NCBI RefSeq assembly: GCF_000003605.2
Contig: NW_003129942.1
Location: 1,651-37,036 of the forward strand
Length of the DNA stretch: 35,386 bases
Origin: Saccoglossus kowalevskii
Lineage: Eukaryota > Hemichordata > Enteropneusta > Harrimaniidae
Direction: 5' to 3'
Shown here: positions 12,197-24,039 of the stretch, piece by piece
Layout of the letters: every line of letters begins with the position of its first letter
Position numbering within the stretch: position 1 is the first letter of the stretch
Made by a program: the position numbers and the translations under genes
The notes under the pieces: model-generated
Database searches by the model: none
Told to the model about the DNA's origin: nothing
Seen by the model: the letters and a program-made list of their open reading frames with translations, nothing else

Positions 12197-13565
12197 CTTG
12201 ACATATTGAACAGTTAAAAATGGACTTTATTAACACATATTTGACATCTTGAACAGTTAAAGATGGACTTAAGTAACACACATTTGACATATTGACCAAT
12301 TAAAGATTGACTCAAGTAACACACATTTGACATATTAACCAATTAATGATGGATTCAAGTAACGCACATTTGACATGTTGAACAATTAAAGATGGACTTA
12401 AGTATCACACATTTGACATATTGACCAATTAAATATGGATTTAAGTAACACACATTTGACATATTGAACAGTTAAAGATGGACTTAAGTAACACACATTT
12501 GACATATTGACCAATTAAATATGGATTTAAGTAACACACATTTGACATATTGAACAGTTAAAGATGGACTTAAGTAACACACATTTGACATATTGAACAG
12601 TTAAAGATGGACTTAAGTAACACACATTTGACATATTGAACAGTTAAAGATGGACTTAAGTAACGCTCATTTGACATATTGAACAGTTAAAGATGGACGT
12701 AAGTAACACACATTTGACATTTTGAACAATTAAAGATGGACTTAAGTAACACACATTTGACATATTGACCAATTAAAGATGGACTCAAGTAACGCACATT
12801 TGACATGTTGAACAGTTAAAAATGGACTTAAGTAACACATAATTGACATCTTGAACAGTTAAAGATGGACTTAAGTAACACACATTTGACATATTGACCA
12901 ATTAAAGATTGACTCAAGTAACACACATTTGACATATTAACCAATTAAAGATGGACTCAAGTAACGCACATTTGACATGTTGAACAGTTAAAGATGGACT
13001 TAAGTAACACACATTTGACATATTGACCAATTAAATATGGATTTAAGTAACACACAGTTGACATATTGAACAGTTAAAGATGGACTTAAGTAACACACAT
13101 TTGACATATTGATCAGTTAAAGATGGACTTAAGTAACACACATTTGACATATTGAACAGTTAAAGATGGATTTAAGTAACGCACATTTGACATAGTGAAC
13201 AGTTAAAGATGGACTTAAGTAACACACATTTGACATATTGACCAATTAAAGATTGACTCAAGTAACACACAATTGACATATTGAACATTTAAAGATGGAC
13301 TTAAGTAACACACATTTGACATATTGACCAATTAAAGATGGATTCATGTAACGCACATTTGACATGTTGAACAGTTAAAGATGAACATAAGTAACACACA
13401 TTTGACATATTGACCAATTAAATATGAATATAAGTAACACACATTTGACATATTGAACAGTAAAAGATGGACTTAAGTAACACACATTTGACATCTTGAA
13501 CAGTTAAAGATGGACTTAAGTAACACACATTTGACATATTGAATAGTTAAATATGGACTTAAGTA
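12197..13565 (+). repeat. Block R, copy 1
   Basis: Tags: GACTTTATTAACACATATTTG (12221), ATTAACCAATTAATG, AAGTATCACAC, GCTCATTTG (12665), GGACGTAAG, ACATAATTGACATC, CACAGTTGAC, TTGATCAG (13110), CATAGTGAAC, GATTCATGTAAC, GAATAGTTAAATATGG. Copy 2 starts 4300 bp further (16521), exactly 100 monomers, and after one monomer is lost the offset is 4257 bp (GATCAG at 17368). Scattered substitutions separate the copies, for example GATGGATTCAAG here and GATGGACTCAAG there, so it is older than the P duplications. Confidence 0.85.
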
Positions 13566-14337
13566 ACACACATTTGACATATTGAACAGTAAAAGATGGA
13601 CTTAAGTAACACACATTTGATATCTTGAACAGTTAAAGATGGACTTAAGTTAGACACATTTGACATATTGAACAGTTAAAGATGGACTTAAGTAACACAC
13701 ATTTGACATATTGACCAATTAAAGATCGACTCAAGTAACACACATTTGACATATTGAACAATTAAAGATGGACTTAAGTAACACACATTTGACATATTGA
13801 CCAATTAAAGATGGACTCAAGTAACGCACATTTGACATGTTGAACAGTTAAAGATGGACTTAAGTAACGCACGTTTGACATATTGAACAGTTAAAGATGG
13901 ACTTAAGTAACGCACATTTGACATATTGAACAGTTAAAGATGGACTTAAGTAACACACACTTGACATATCGAACAGTTAAAGATGGACTTAAGTAACACA
14001 CATTTGACATGTTGAACAGTTAAAGATGGACTTAAGTAACACACATTTGACATATTGAACAGTTAAAGATGGTCTTAAGTAACACACACTTGACATATTG
14101 AACAGTTAAAAATGGACTTTAGTAACACACATTTGACATCTTGAACAGTTAAAGATGGACTTAAGTAACGCACATTTTGACATCTTGAACAGTTAAAGAT
14201 GGACTTAAGTAACGCACATTTGACATTATTGAACAGTTAAAGATGGACTTAAGTAACACACATTTGACATCTTGAACAGTTAAAGATGGACCTTAAGTAA
14301 CGCACATTTGACATCTTGAACAGTTAAAGATGGACCT
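13566..14337 (+). repeat. Array spacer with three one-base insertions
   Basis: About 18 mostly type A monomers run between R1 and Q2. The order in 13650-13900 resembles 23860-24040. In 14160-14300 three neighbouring monomers each gain one base: CACATTTTGAC (14171), GACATTATTG (14221) and GGACCTTAAG (14290). No other variant marks them, so sequencing error is possible, yet the three gains are needed to balance the 3437-bp Q offset. Confidence 0.7.
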
Positions 14338-15669
14338 AAGTAACGCACATTTGACATCTTGAACATTTAAAGATGGACTTAAGTTAGGCACATTTGACAT
14401 ATTGAACAGTTAAAGATGTACTTAAGTAAACATATTGACCAATTAATGATTGACTCAAGTAACACACATTTGACATATTGACCAATTAAATATGGATTTA
14501 AGAAACGCACATTTGACAACTTGAACAGCTAAAGATGGACTTAAGTAACGCACATTTGACATATTGAACAGTTAAAGATGGACTTAAGTAACGCACATTT
14601 GACATATTGAGCAGTTAAAGATGGACGTAAGTAACGCACATTTGACATCTTGAACAGTTAAAGATGGACTTAAGTAACGCACATTTGACATATTTAATAG
14701 TTAAAGATGGACTTAAGTTAAACACACTTGACATATTGAACAGTTAAAGATGGACTTAAGTAACACACGTTTGACATGTTGAACAGTTAATGATGGGCTT
14801 AAGTAACACACATTTGACATATTGAACAGTTAAAGATGGACTTAAATAACACACACTTGACATATTGAACAGTTAAAAATGGACTTTAGTAACACATAAT
14901 TGACATCTTGAACAGTTAAAGATGGACTTAAGTAACACACATTTGACATATTGACCAATTAAAGATTGACTCAAGTAACACACATTTGACATATTAACCA
15001 ATTAATGATGGACTCAAGTAACGCACATTTGACATGTTGAACAGTTAAAGATGGACTTAAGTATCACACATTTGACATATTGACCAATTAAATATGGATT
15101 TAAGTAACACACATTTGACATATTGAACAGTTAAAGATGGACTTAAGTAACACACATTTGACATATTGACCAATTAAAGATGGACTTAAGTAACGCTCAT
15201 TTGACATATTGAACAGTTAAAGATGGACGTAAGTAACACACACTTGACATATTGAACAGTTAAAGATGGACTCAAGTAACGCACATTTGACATGTTGAAC
15301 AGTTAAAGATGGACTTAATTAAGTAACACACATTTGACATCTTGAACAGTTAAAGATGGACCTATATAACGCACATTTGACATCTTGAACAGTTAAAGAT
15401 GGACTTAAGTTAGGGACATTTGACATATTGAACAGTTAAAGATGGACTTAAGTAACGCACATTTGACATCTTGAACAGTTAAAGATGGACATAAGTAACG
15501 CACATTTGACATATGTAATAGTTAAAGATGGACTTAAGTAACACACACTTGACATATTGAACAGTTAAAGATGGACTTAAGTAACACACATTTGACATGT
15601 TGAACAGTTAAAGATGGACTTAAGTAACACACATTTGACATATTGAACAGTTAAAGATGGACTTAAGTA
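14338..15669 (+). repeat. Block Q, copy 2
   Basis: It repeats 10901-12189 with the 33-bp monomer (14421-14440), GACAACTTGAACAGC, AGTTAAACACAC (14717) and TTAATTAA (15315). It has an additional GGACCTATATAACGC monomer near 15360 that copy 1 lacks; Q3 has it too and Q4 has a shortened form. Private changes: TTGAGCAG near 14608, GATGGGCTT near 14793 and CATATGTAATAG near 15510. At 15670 it leaves the Q1 order and enters a run of CAGTAAAAG and GGAATTAAG monomers. Confidence 0.88.
14421..14440 (+). repeat. 33-bp monomer (10-bp deletion), copy 2
   Basis: Identical to the short monomer near 10991, at an offset of 3437 bp. Because the same 10 bases are missing in both, the deletion happened before the block was duplicated. 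Confidence 0.88.
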
Positions 15670-16068
15670 ACACACATTTGATATATTGAACAGTAAAAGA
15701 TGGATTTAAGTAACACACATTTGACATCTTGAACAGTTAAGGATGGACTTAAGTAACGCACATTTGACATATTGAACAGTTAAAGATGGAATTAAGTAAC
15801 ACACATTTGACATATTGAACAGTAAAAGATGGACTTAAGTAACACACATTTGACATATTGAACAATAAAAGATGGAATTAAGTAACACACATTTGACATC
15901 TTGAACAGTTAAAGATGGAGTAAGTTAGGCACATTTGACATATTGAACAGTTAAAGATGGAATTAAGTAACACACATTTGACATATTGAACAGTTAAAGA
16001 TGGACTTAAGTAACGCACATTTGACATATTGAACAGTTAAAGATGGACTTAAGTAACACACACTTGAC
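15670..16068 (+). repeat. GGAATTAAG / CAGTAAAAG stretch
   Basis: Nine monomers with a cluster of GATGGAATTAAG (near 15785, 15870 and 15957) and CAGTAAAAG or CAATAAAAG variants. GGAATTAAG is nearly confined to this region (one more near 29300). One monomer has lost a base (GATGGAGTAAGTTAGGC near 15916). I cannot assign it to another block. Confidence 0.7.
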
Positions 16069-16489
16069 ATATTGAACAGTTAAAGATGGACTCAAGTAAC
16101 ACACATTTGACATGTTGAACAGTTAAAGATGGACTTAATTAAGTAACACACATTTGACATCTTGAACAGTTAAAGATGGACCTATATAACGCACATTTGA
16201 CATCTTGAACAGTTAAAGATGGACTTAAGTTAGGGACATTTGACATATTGAACAGTTAAAGATGGACTTAAGTAACGCACATTTGACATCTTGAACAGTT
16301 AAAGATGGACTTAAGTAACGCACATTTGACATATTTAATAGTTAAAGATGGACTTAAGTAACACACACTTGACATATTGAACAGTTAAAGATGGACTTAA
16401 GTAACACACATTTGACATGTTGAACAGTTAAAGATGGACTTAAGTAACACACATTTGACATATTGAACAGTTAAAGATGGACTTAAGTT
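16069..16489 (+). repeat. Block Q, copy 3 (partial)
   Basis: It repeats 15249-15669 at an offset of 820 bp, which is 19 monomers plus the 4-bp TTAA gain less the one-base loss near 15916. It has TTAATTAA at 16135, GGACCTATATAACGC and AGTTAGGGAC. It ends at 16489, where AGTTAGGGACATTTG leads into the first tag of block R copy 2, forming a Q/R hybrid monomer unlike the Q1/R1 boundary. Confidence 0.85.
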
Positions 16490-16496
16490 AGGGACA

Positions 16497-17822
16497 TTTG
16501 ACATATTGAACAGTTAAAAATGGACTTTATTAACACATATTTGACATCTTGAACAGTTAAAAATGGACTTAAGTAACACACATTTGACATATTGACCAAT
16601 TAAAGATTGACTCAAGTAACACACATTTGACATATTAACCAATTAATGATGGACTCAAGTAACGCACATTTGACATGTTGAACAGTTAAAGATGGACTTA
16701 AGTATCACACATTTGACATGTTGACCAATTAAATATGAATTTAAGTAACACACATTTGACATATTGAACAGTTAAAGATGGACTTAAGTAACACACATTT
16801 GACATATTGACCAATTAAAGATGGACTCAAGTAACGCACATTTGACATTTTGAACAGTTAAAGATGGACTTAAGTAACACACATTTGACATATTGAACAG
16901 TTAAAGATGGACTTAAGTAACGCTCATTTGACATATTGAACAGTTAAAGATGGACGTAAGTAACACACATTTGACATATTGAACAATTAAAGATGGACTT
17001 AAGTAACACACATTTGACATATTGACCAATTAAAGATGGACTCAAGTAACGCACATTTGACATGTTGAACAGTTAAAAATGGACTTAAGTAACACATAAT
17101 TGACATCTTGAACAGTTAAAGATGGACTTAAGTAACACACATTTGACATATTGACCAATTAAAGATTGACTCAAGTAAAACACATTTGACATATTAACCA
17201 ATTAAAGATGGACCCAAGTAACGCACATTTGACATGTTGAACAGTTAAAGATGGACTTAAGTAACACACATTTGACATATTGACCAATTAAATATGGATT
17301 TAAGTAACACACAGTTGACATATTGAACAGTTAAAGATGGACTTAAGTAACACACATTTGACATATTGATCAGTTAAAGATGGACTTAAGTAACACACAT
17401 TTGACATATTGAACAGTTAAAGATGGATTTAAGTAACGCACATTTGACATAGTGAACAGTTAAAGATGGACTTAAGTAACACACATTTGACATATTGACC
17501 AATTAAAGATTGACTCAAGTAACACACATTTGACATATTGAACATTTAAAAATGGACTTAAGTAACACACATTTGACATATTGACCAATTAAAGATGGAT
17601 TCTAGTAACGCACATTTGACATGTTGAACAGTTAAAGATGAACTTAAGTAACACACATTTGACATATTGACCAATTAAATATGGATATAAGTAACACACA
17701 TTTGACATAATGAACAGTAAAAGATGGACTTAAGTAACACACATTTGACATCTTGAACAGTTAAAGATGGACTTAAGTAACACACATTTGACATATTGAA
17801 TAGTTAAATATGGACTTAAGTA
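16497..17822 (+). repeat. Block R, copy 2
   Basis: Same order as 12197-13565: GACTTTATTAACAC (16521), AATTAATG, AAGTATCACAC, GCTCATTTG (16922), ACATAATTGACATC, CACAGTTGAC, TTGATCAG (17367), CATAGTGAAC, GAATAGTTAAATATGG. It differs from R1 by one monomer and by single bases such as AGTAAAACAC near 17176 and GGACCCAAG near 17210. Those two changes are shared with R3 at 21640-21695, so R2 and R3 are closer to each other than to R1. Confidence 0.86.
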
Positions 17823-17914
17823 ACGCACATTTGACATATTGAACAGTTAAAGATGGACTTAAGTAACGCACATTTGACATCTGGAACAGTTAAAGATGGA
17901 CTTAAGTAACGCAC

Positions 17915-18820
17915 ATTTGACATATTGACCAATTAAATATGGATTTAAGTAACACACATTTGACATATTGAACAGTTAAAGATGGACTTAAGTAACACAC
18001 ATTTGACATATTGTACAGTTAAAAATGGACTTAAGTAACACACAATTGACATATTGAACAGTTAAAGATGGACTTAAGTAACACACATTTGACATATTGA
18101 ACAGTTAAAGATGGACTTAAGTAACACACATTTGACATATTGACCAATTAAAGATGGACTCAAGTAACACACATTTGACATATTGAACATTTAAAGATGG
18201 ACTTAAGTAACACACATTTGACATATTGACCAATTAAAGATGGACTTAAGTAACACACATTTGACATATTGACCAATTAAAGATGAACTCAAGTAACGCA
18301 CATTTGACATGTTAAACAGTGAAAGATGGACTTAAGTAACACACATTTGACATAATGAACAGTTAAAGATGGACTTAAGTAACACACATTTGACATATTG
18401 AACAGTTAAAGATGGACTTAAGTAACACACATTTGACATGTTGAACAGTTAAAGATGGACTCAAGTAACACACACTTGACATATTGAACAGTTAAAGATG
18501 GACTCAAGTAACGCACATTTGACATGTTGAACAGTTAAAGATGGACTTAAGTAACACATACTTGACATATTGAACAGTTAAAGATGGACTCAAGTAACGC
18601 ACATTTGACATGTTGAACAGTTAAAGATGGACTTAAGTAACACACATTTGACATATTGACCAATTAAATATGGATTTAAGTAACACACATTTGGCATATT
18701 GAACAGTTAATTATGGACTTAAGTAACGCATATTTGACATCTTGAACAGTTATAGATGGACTTAAGTAACGCATATTTGACATATTGAACAGTTAAGGAT
18801 GGACTTAAGTAACACACATT
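17915..18820 (+). repeat. Block P, copy 3
   Basis: It has TTGTACAGTTAAAAATGG (about 18011), ACACAATTG at 18044, CATAATGAAC at 18351, TTTGGCATATTG near 18690, AATTATGG and GTTATAGATGG (18760). The first-to-second tag distance is 307 bp, 43 less than the usual 350, so one monomer has been lost. The loss fuses two monomers near 18230-18280. TTGTACAG is shared only with copy 4, which lies 1418 bp downstream. Confidence 0.86.
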
Positions 18821-19220
18821 TGACATATTGAACAGTTAAAGATGGACTTAAGTAACACACACTTGACACATTGAACAGTTAAAGATGGACTTAAGTTAGG
18901 CACATTTGACATATTGACCAATTAAAGATTGAATCAAGTAACACACATTGACATATTGTACAATTAAAGATGGACTTAAGTAACACACATTTGACATATT
19001 GACCAATTAAAGATGGACTCAAGTAACGCACATTTGACATGTTGAATTTTGAAAGATGGACTTAAGCAACACACATTTGACATAATGAACAGTTAAAGAT
19101 GGACTTAAATAACACACATTTGACATATTGAACAGTTAAAGATGGACTTAAGTAACGCACATTTGACATATTGAACAGTTAAAGATGGACTTAAGTAACA
19201 CACATTTGACATATTGAACA
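18820..19220 (+). repeat. Block V, copy 2
   Basis: It continues from block P into ACTTGACACATTG, AGTTAGGCAC, GATTGAATCAAG, CACACATTGAC (18942) and TATTGTACAATT, then GTTGAATTTTGAAAG (19040) where copy 1 has GTTGAATAGTGAAAG, and AAGCAACAC near 19065. The ACTTGACACATTG / AGTTAGGCAC order is also at the end of P6 (29145-29195). So P followed by V is the likely older arrangement. Confidence 0.8.
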
Positions 19221-19299
19221 GTTAAAGATGGACTTAAGTAACGCACACTTGACATATTGAACAGTTAAAGATGGACTTAAGTAACACACATTTGACATA

Positions 19300-20280
19300 T
19301 TGAACAGTTAAAGATGGACTTAAGTAACACACATTTGACATATTGACCAATTAAATATGGATTTACGTAACACACATTTGACATATTGAACAGTTAAAGA
19401 TGGACTTAAGTAACACACATTTGACATATTGTACAGTTAAAAATGGACTTAAGTAACACACAATTGACATATTGAACAGTTAAAGATGGACTTAAGTAAC
19501 ACACATTTGACATATTGAACAGTTAAAGATGGACTTAAGTAACACACATTTGACATATTGACCAATTAAAGATTGACTCAAGTAACACACATTTGACATA
19601 TTGAACATTTAAAGATGGACTTAAGTAACACACATTTGACATATTGACCAATTAAAGATGGACTCAAGTAACGCACATTTGACATATTGAACAGTAAAAG
19701 ATGGACTTAAGTAACACACATTTGACATATTGACCAATTAAAGATGAACTCAAGTAACGCACATTTGACATGTTAAACAGTGAAAGATGGACTTAAGTAA
19801 CACACATTTGACATAATGAACAGTTAAAGATGGACTTAAGTAACACACATTTGACATATTGAACAGTTAAAGATGGACTTAAGTAACACACATTTGACAT
19901 GTTGAACAGTTAAAGATGGACTCAAGTAACACACACTTGACATATTGAACAGTTAAAGATGGACTCAAGTAACGCACATTTGACATGTTGAACAGTTAAA
20001 GATGGACTTAAGTAACACATACTTGACATATTGAACAGTTAAAGATGGACTCAAGTAACGCACATTTGACATGTTGAACAGTTAAAGATGGACTTAAGTA
20101 ACACACATTTGACATATTGACCAATTAAATATGGATTTAAGTAACACACATTTGGCATATTGAACAGTTAATTATGGACTTAAGTAACGCATATTTGACA
20201 TCTTGAACAGTTATAGATGGACTTAAGTAACGCATATTTGACATATTGAACAGTTAAGGATGGACTTAAGTAACACACAT
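19300..20280 (+). repeat. Block P, copy 4
   Basis: Tags: TTTACGTAAC, TTGTACAGTTAAAAATGG, ACACAATTG at 19462, CATAATGAAC at 19812, TTTGGCATATTG, AATTATGG, GTTATAGATGG (20210). Reading line by line, 19433-20180 shows no mismatch with 25373-26120 of copy 5 (offset 5940 bp), about 748 identical bases. The first difference upstream is GTACAG here against GAACAG there; downstream, copy 5 has an extra T. Confidence 0.9.
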
Positions 20281-20566
20281 TTGACATATTGACCAATTAA
20301 AGATCGAGTCAAGTAACACACATTTGACATATTGAACAATTAAAGATGGACTTAAGTAACACACATTTGACATATTGACCAATTAAAGATGGACTCAAGT
20401 AACGCATATTTGACATGTTGAACAGTTAAAGATGGACTTAAGTAACACACATTTGACATATTGACCAATTAAATATGTATTTAAGTAACACACATTTGAC
20501 ATATTGACCAATTAAATATGGATTTAAGTAACGCACATTTGACATAATGAACAGTTAAAGATGGAC

Positions 20567-20760
20567 TTAAGTAACACACATTTGACATATTGACCAATTA
20601 AATATGGATTTACGTAACACACATTTGACATATTGAACAGTAAAGATGGACTTAAGTAACGCACATTTGACATGTGAACAGTTAAAGATGGACTTAATTA
20701 AGTAACACACATTGACATCTTGAACAGTTAAAGATGGACTATATAACGCACATTTGACAT
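20567..20760 (+). repeat. Cluster of one-base losses
   Basis: Within about 110 bases five short losses appear: CAGTAAAG (20638), CATGTGAAC (20671), CACACATTGAC (20708) and GGACTATATAACG (20735, missing bases relative to GGACCTATATAACG in Q2 and Q3). Between them sits the inherited TTAATTAA at 20694. The block is otherwise Q copy 4. Losses in runs of T, A and C are typical of long-read error, so the region may be poorly polished. Confidence 0.75.
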
Positions 20761-21060
20761 CTTGAACAGTTAAAGATGGACTTAAGTTAGGGACATTTGA
20801 CATATTGAACAGTTAAAGATGGACTTAAGTAACGCACATTTGACATCTTGAACAGTTAAAGATGGACTTAAGTAACGCACATTTGACATATTTAATAGTT
20901 AAAGATGGACTTAAGTAACACACACTTGACATATTGAACAGTTAAAGATGGACTTAAGTAACACACATTTGACATGTTGAACAGTTAAAGATGGACTTAA
21001 GTAACACACATTTGACATATTGAACAGGTAAAGATGGACTTAAGTAACACACACTTGACA
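20665..21060 (+). repeat. Block Q, copy 4 (partial)
   Basis: TTAATTAA (20694), CTATATAACG, AGTTAGGGAC, CATATTTAATAG and CATGTTG appear in the same order as 15290-15660 and 16110-16480. It is followed directly by R copy 3, as Q1 is by R1. A private change is GAACAGGTAAAG near 21022. Confidence 0.82.
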
Positions 21061-21880
21061 TATTGAACAGTTAAAAATGGACTTTATTAACACATATTTG
21101 ACATCTTCAACAGTTAAAGATGGACTTAAGTAACACACATTTGACATATTGACCAATTAAAGATTGACTCAAGTAACACACATTTGACATATTAACCAAT
21201 TAATGATGGACTCAAGTAACGCACATTTGACATGTTGAACAGTTAAAGATGGACTTAAGTATCACACATTTGACATATTGACCAATTAAAGATGGACTCA
21301 AGTAACGCACGTTTGACATTTTGAACAGTTAAAGATGGACTTAAGTAACACACATTTGACATATTGAACAGTTAAAGATGGACTTAAGTAACGCTCATTT
21401 GACATATTGAACAGTTAAAGATGGACGTAAGTAACACACATTTGACATATTGAACAATTAAAGATGGACTTAAGTAACACACATTTGACATATTGACCAA
21501 TTAAAGATGGACTCAAGTAACGCACATTTGACATGTTGAACAGTTAAAAATGGACTTAAGTAACACATAATTGACATCTTGAACAGTTAAAGATGGACTT
21601 AAGTAACACACATTTGACATATTGACCAATTAAAGATTGACTCAAGTAAAACACATTTGACATATTAACCAATTAAAGATGGACCCAAGTAACGCACATT
21701 TGACATGTTGAACAGTTAAAGATGGACTTAAGTAACACACATTTGACATATTGACCAATTAAATATGGATTTAAGTAACACACAGTTGACATATTGAACA
21801 GTTAAAGATGGACTTAAGTAACACACATTTGACATATTGATCAGTTAAAGATGGACTTAAGTAACACACATTTGACATAT
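21055..21880 (+). repeat. Block R, copy 3
   Basis: GACTTTATTAACAC at 21078 is 4557 bp after R2 (106 monomers less one base), and GATCAG at 21839 is 4471 bp after R2. The change of 86 bp means exactly two monomers were lost, between AAGTATCACAC and CATTTTGAAC near 21260-21320. It shares AGTAAAACAC and GGACCCAAG with R2. It ends soon after TTGATCAG. Confidence 0.84.
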
Positions 21881-22220
21881 TGACCAATTAAATATGGATT
21901 TAAGTAACACACATTTGACATATTGAACAGTTAAGCATGGACTTAATAACGAACATTTGACATCTTGAACAGTTAAAGATGGACTTAAGTAACGCACATT
22001 TGACATATTGAACAGTTAAAGATGGACTTAAGTAACCACACATTTGACAAATTGATCAGTAAAAGATGGACTTAAGTAACACACATTTGACATCTTGAAC
22101 AGTTAAAGATGGACTTAATTAACACACATTTGACTATTGACAATTAAAGATGGACTCAAGTAACGAACATTTGACATGTTGAACAGTTAAAGATGGATTT
22201 AAGTAACACACATTGACATA
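21881..22220 (+). repeat. Stretch with clustered small indels
   Basis: In this stretch ACTTAATAAC (21941) has lost G, AGTAACCACAC (22031) has gained C, TGACTATTGACAATT (22131-22145) has lost A and C, and CACACATTGAC (22208) has lost T. Rare substitutions also occur (TTAAGCATGG, TGACAAATTGATCAG). It joins R3 to a copy of the 5640-6170 region. As at 20640-20745, error or real decay cannot be separated by reading. Confidence 0.72.
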
Positions 22221-22680
22221 TTGAACAGTTAAATATGGACTTAAGTAACGCACGTTTGACATATTGAACAGTTAAAGATGGACTTAAGTAACACACATTT
22301 GATATATTGAACAGTTAAAGATGGACTTAAGTAACGCACATTTGACATCTTGAACAGTTAAAGATGGACTTAAGTAACGCACATTTGACATCTTGAACAG
22401 TTAAAGATGGACTTAAGTAACGCACATTTGACATCTTGAACAGTTAAAGATGGACTTAAGTAACGCACATTTGACATATTTAACAGTTAAAGATGGACTT
22501 AAGTAACGAACATTTGACATATTGAACAGTTAAAAATGAACTTAAGTAACGCACATTTGACATATTGAACAGTTAAATATGGACTTACGTAACGCACATT
22601 TGACATCTTGAACAGTTAAAGATGGACTTAAGTAACACACACTTGACATATTGAACAGTTAAAGATGGACTTAAGTAACA
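22221..22680 (+). repeat. Second copy of 5721-6180
   Basis: GCACGTTTG, then the row of four CATCTTG monomers, CATATTTAAC, AACGAACATTTG with AAAATGAACTT, and TTACGTAACGC recur at an offset of 16500 bp. One substitution is visible (GATATATTG near 22301 against GACATATTG near 5801). After about 22660 the order switches to that of 3540-3900. Confidence 0.8.
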
Positions 22681-23329
22681 CACATTTGACATGTTAAACA
22701 GTGAAAGATGGACTTAAGTAACACACATTTGACATCTTGAACAGTTAAAGATGGACTTAAGTAACACACATTTGACATATTGACCAATTAAAGATTGACT
22801 CAAGTAACACACATTTGACATATTAACCAATTAAAGATGGACTCAAGTAACGCACATTTGACATGTTGAACAGTTAAAGATGGACTTAAGTAACAGACAT
22901 TAGACATATTGACCAATTAAATATGGATTTAAGTAACACACATTTGACATATTGAACAGTTAAAGATGGACTTAAGTAACACACATTTGACATATTGAAC
23001 AGTTAAAGATGGACTTAAGTAACGCACATTTGACATATTTAACAGTTAAAGATGGACTTAAGTAACGCACATTTGACATATTTAACAGTTAAAGATGGAC
23101 TTAAGTAACGCACATTTGACATATTGAACAGTTAAAGATGAACTTAAGTAACGCACATTTGACATATTGAACAGTTAAAGATGGACTTAAGTAACACACA
23201 CTTGACATATTGAACAGTTAAAGATGGACTTAAGTAACACACATTTGACATATTGAACAGTTAAAGATGGACTTAAGTAACACACATTTGACATATTGAA
23301 CAGTTAAAGATGGACTTAAGTAACACACA

Positions 23330-23810
23330 TTTGACATATTGAACAGTTAAAAATGGACTTTAGTAACACATATTTGACATCTTGAACAGTTAAAGATGGA
23401 CTTAAGTAACACACATTTGACATATTGACCAATTAAAGATTGACTCAAGTAACACACATTTGACATATTAACCAATTAAAGATGGACTCAAGTAACGCAC
23501 ATTTGACATGTTGAACAGTTAAAGATGGACTTAAGTAACAGACATTTGACATATTGACCAATTAAATATGGATTTAAGTAACACACATTTTACATATTGA
23601 CCAATTAAAGATTGACTCAAGTAACACACATTTGACATATTGAACAGTTAAAGATGGACTTAAGTAACACACATTTGACATATTGACCAATTAAATATGG
23701 ATTTAAGTAACACACATTTGACATATTGAACAGTTAAAGATATACTTAAGTAACACGCATTTGACATATTGAACATATTGAACATATAAAGATGGACTTA
23801 AGTAACACAC
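23330..23810 (+). repeat. Block U, copy 1
   Basis: TGGACTTTAG at 23354 and ACGC at 23755 are 401 bp apart, as in the three later copies. In between: CATATTTGACATC, GATTGACTC, ATTAACC, ACAGACATTTG, type C. Here one monomer is replaced by a CATTTTACATATTGACC monomer (23590). Private changes: AAAGATATACTT (23738) and a 9-bp tandem duplication at 23765-23785. Confidence 0.8.
23761..23790 (+). repeat. 52-bp monomer with a 9-bp duplication
   Basis: CATATTGAA occurs twice in a row before CATATAAAG, giving TTGAACATATTGAACATAT. The other GAACATATAAAG monomers (30060, 31305, 33285) have it once. This is a slippage-type duplication seen nowhere else in the window. Confidence 0.85.
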
Positions 23811-24039
23811 ATTTGACACATTGACCAATTAAATATAGATTTAAGTAACACACATTTGACATATTGACCAATTAAAGATCGACTCAAGTAACACACATTT
23901 GACATATTGAACAATTAAAGATGGACTTAAGTAACACACATTTGACATATTGACCAATTAAAGATGGACTCAAGTAACGCACATTTGACATGTTGAACAG
24001 TTAAAGATGGACTTAAGTAACGCACGTTTGACATCTTGA

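Noticed and set aside
20694-20701. TTAATTAA or CTTAAG palindromes as regulatory operators
   Set aside because: TTAATTAA arises from a 4-bp duplication inherited by block Q copies, and CTTAAG is part of most monomers. No nearby gene exists for them to control.
20567-20803. Minus-strand open frame of 78 codons
   Set aside because: It spans the cluster of small losses at 20638-20740, and the protein is the repeat read in several frames. It is not a gene.
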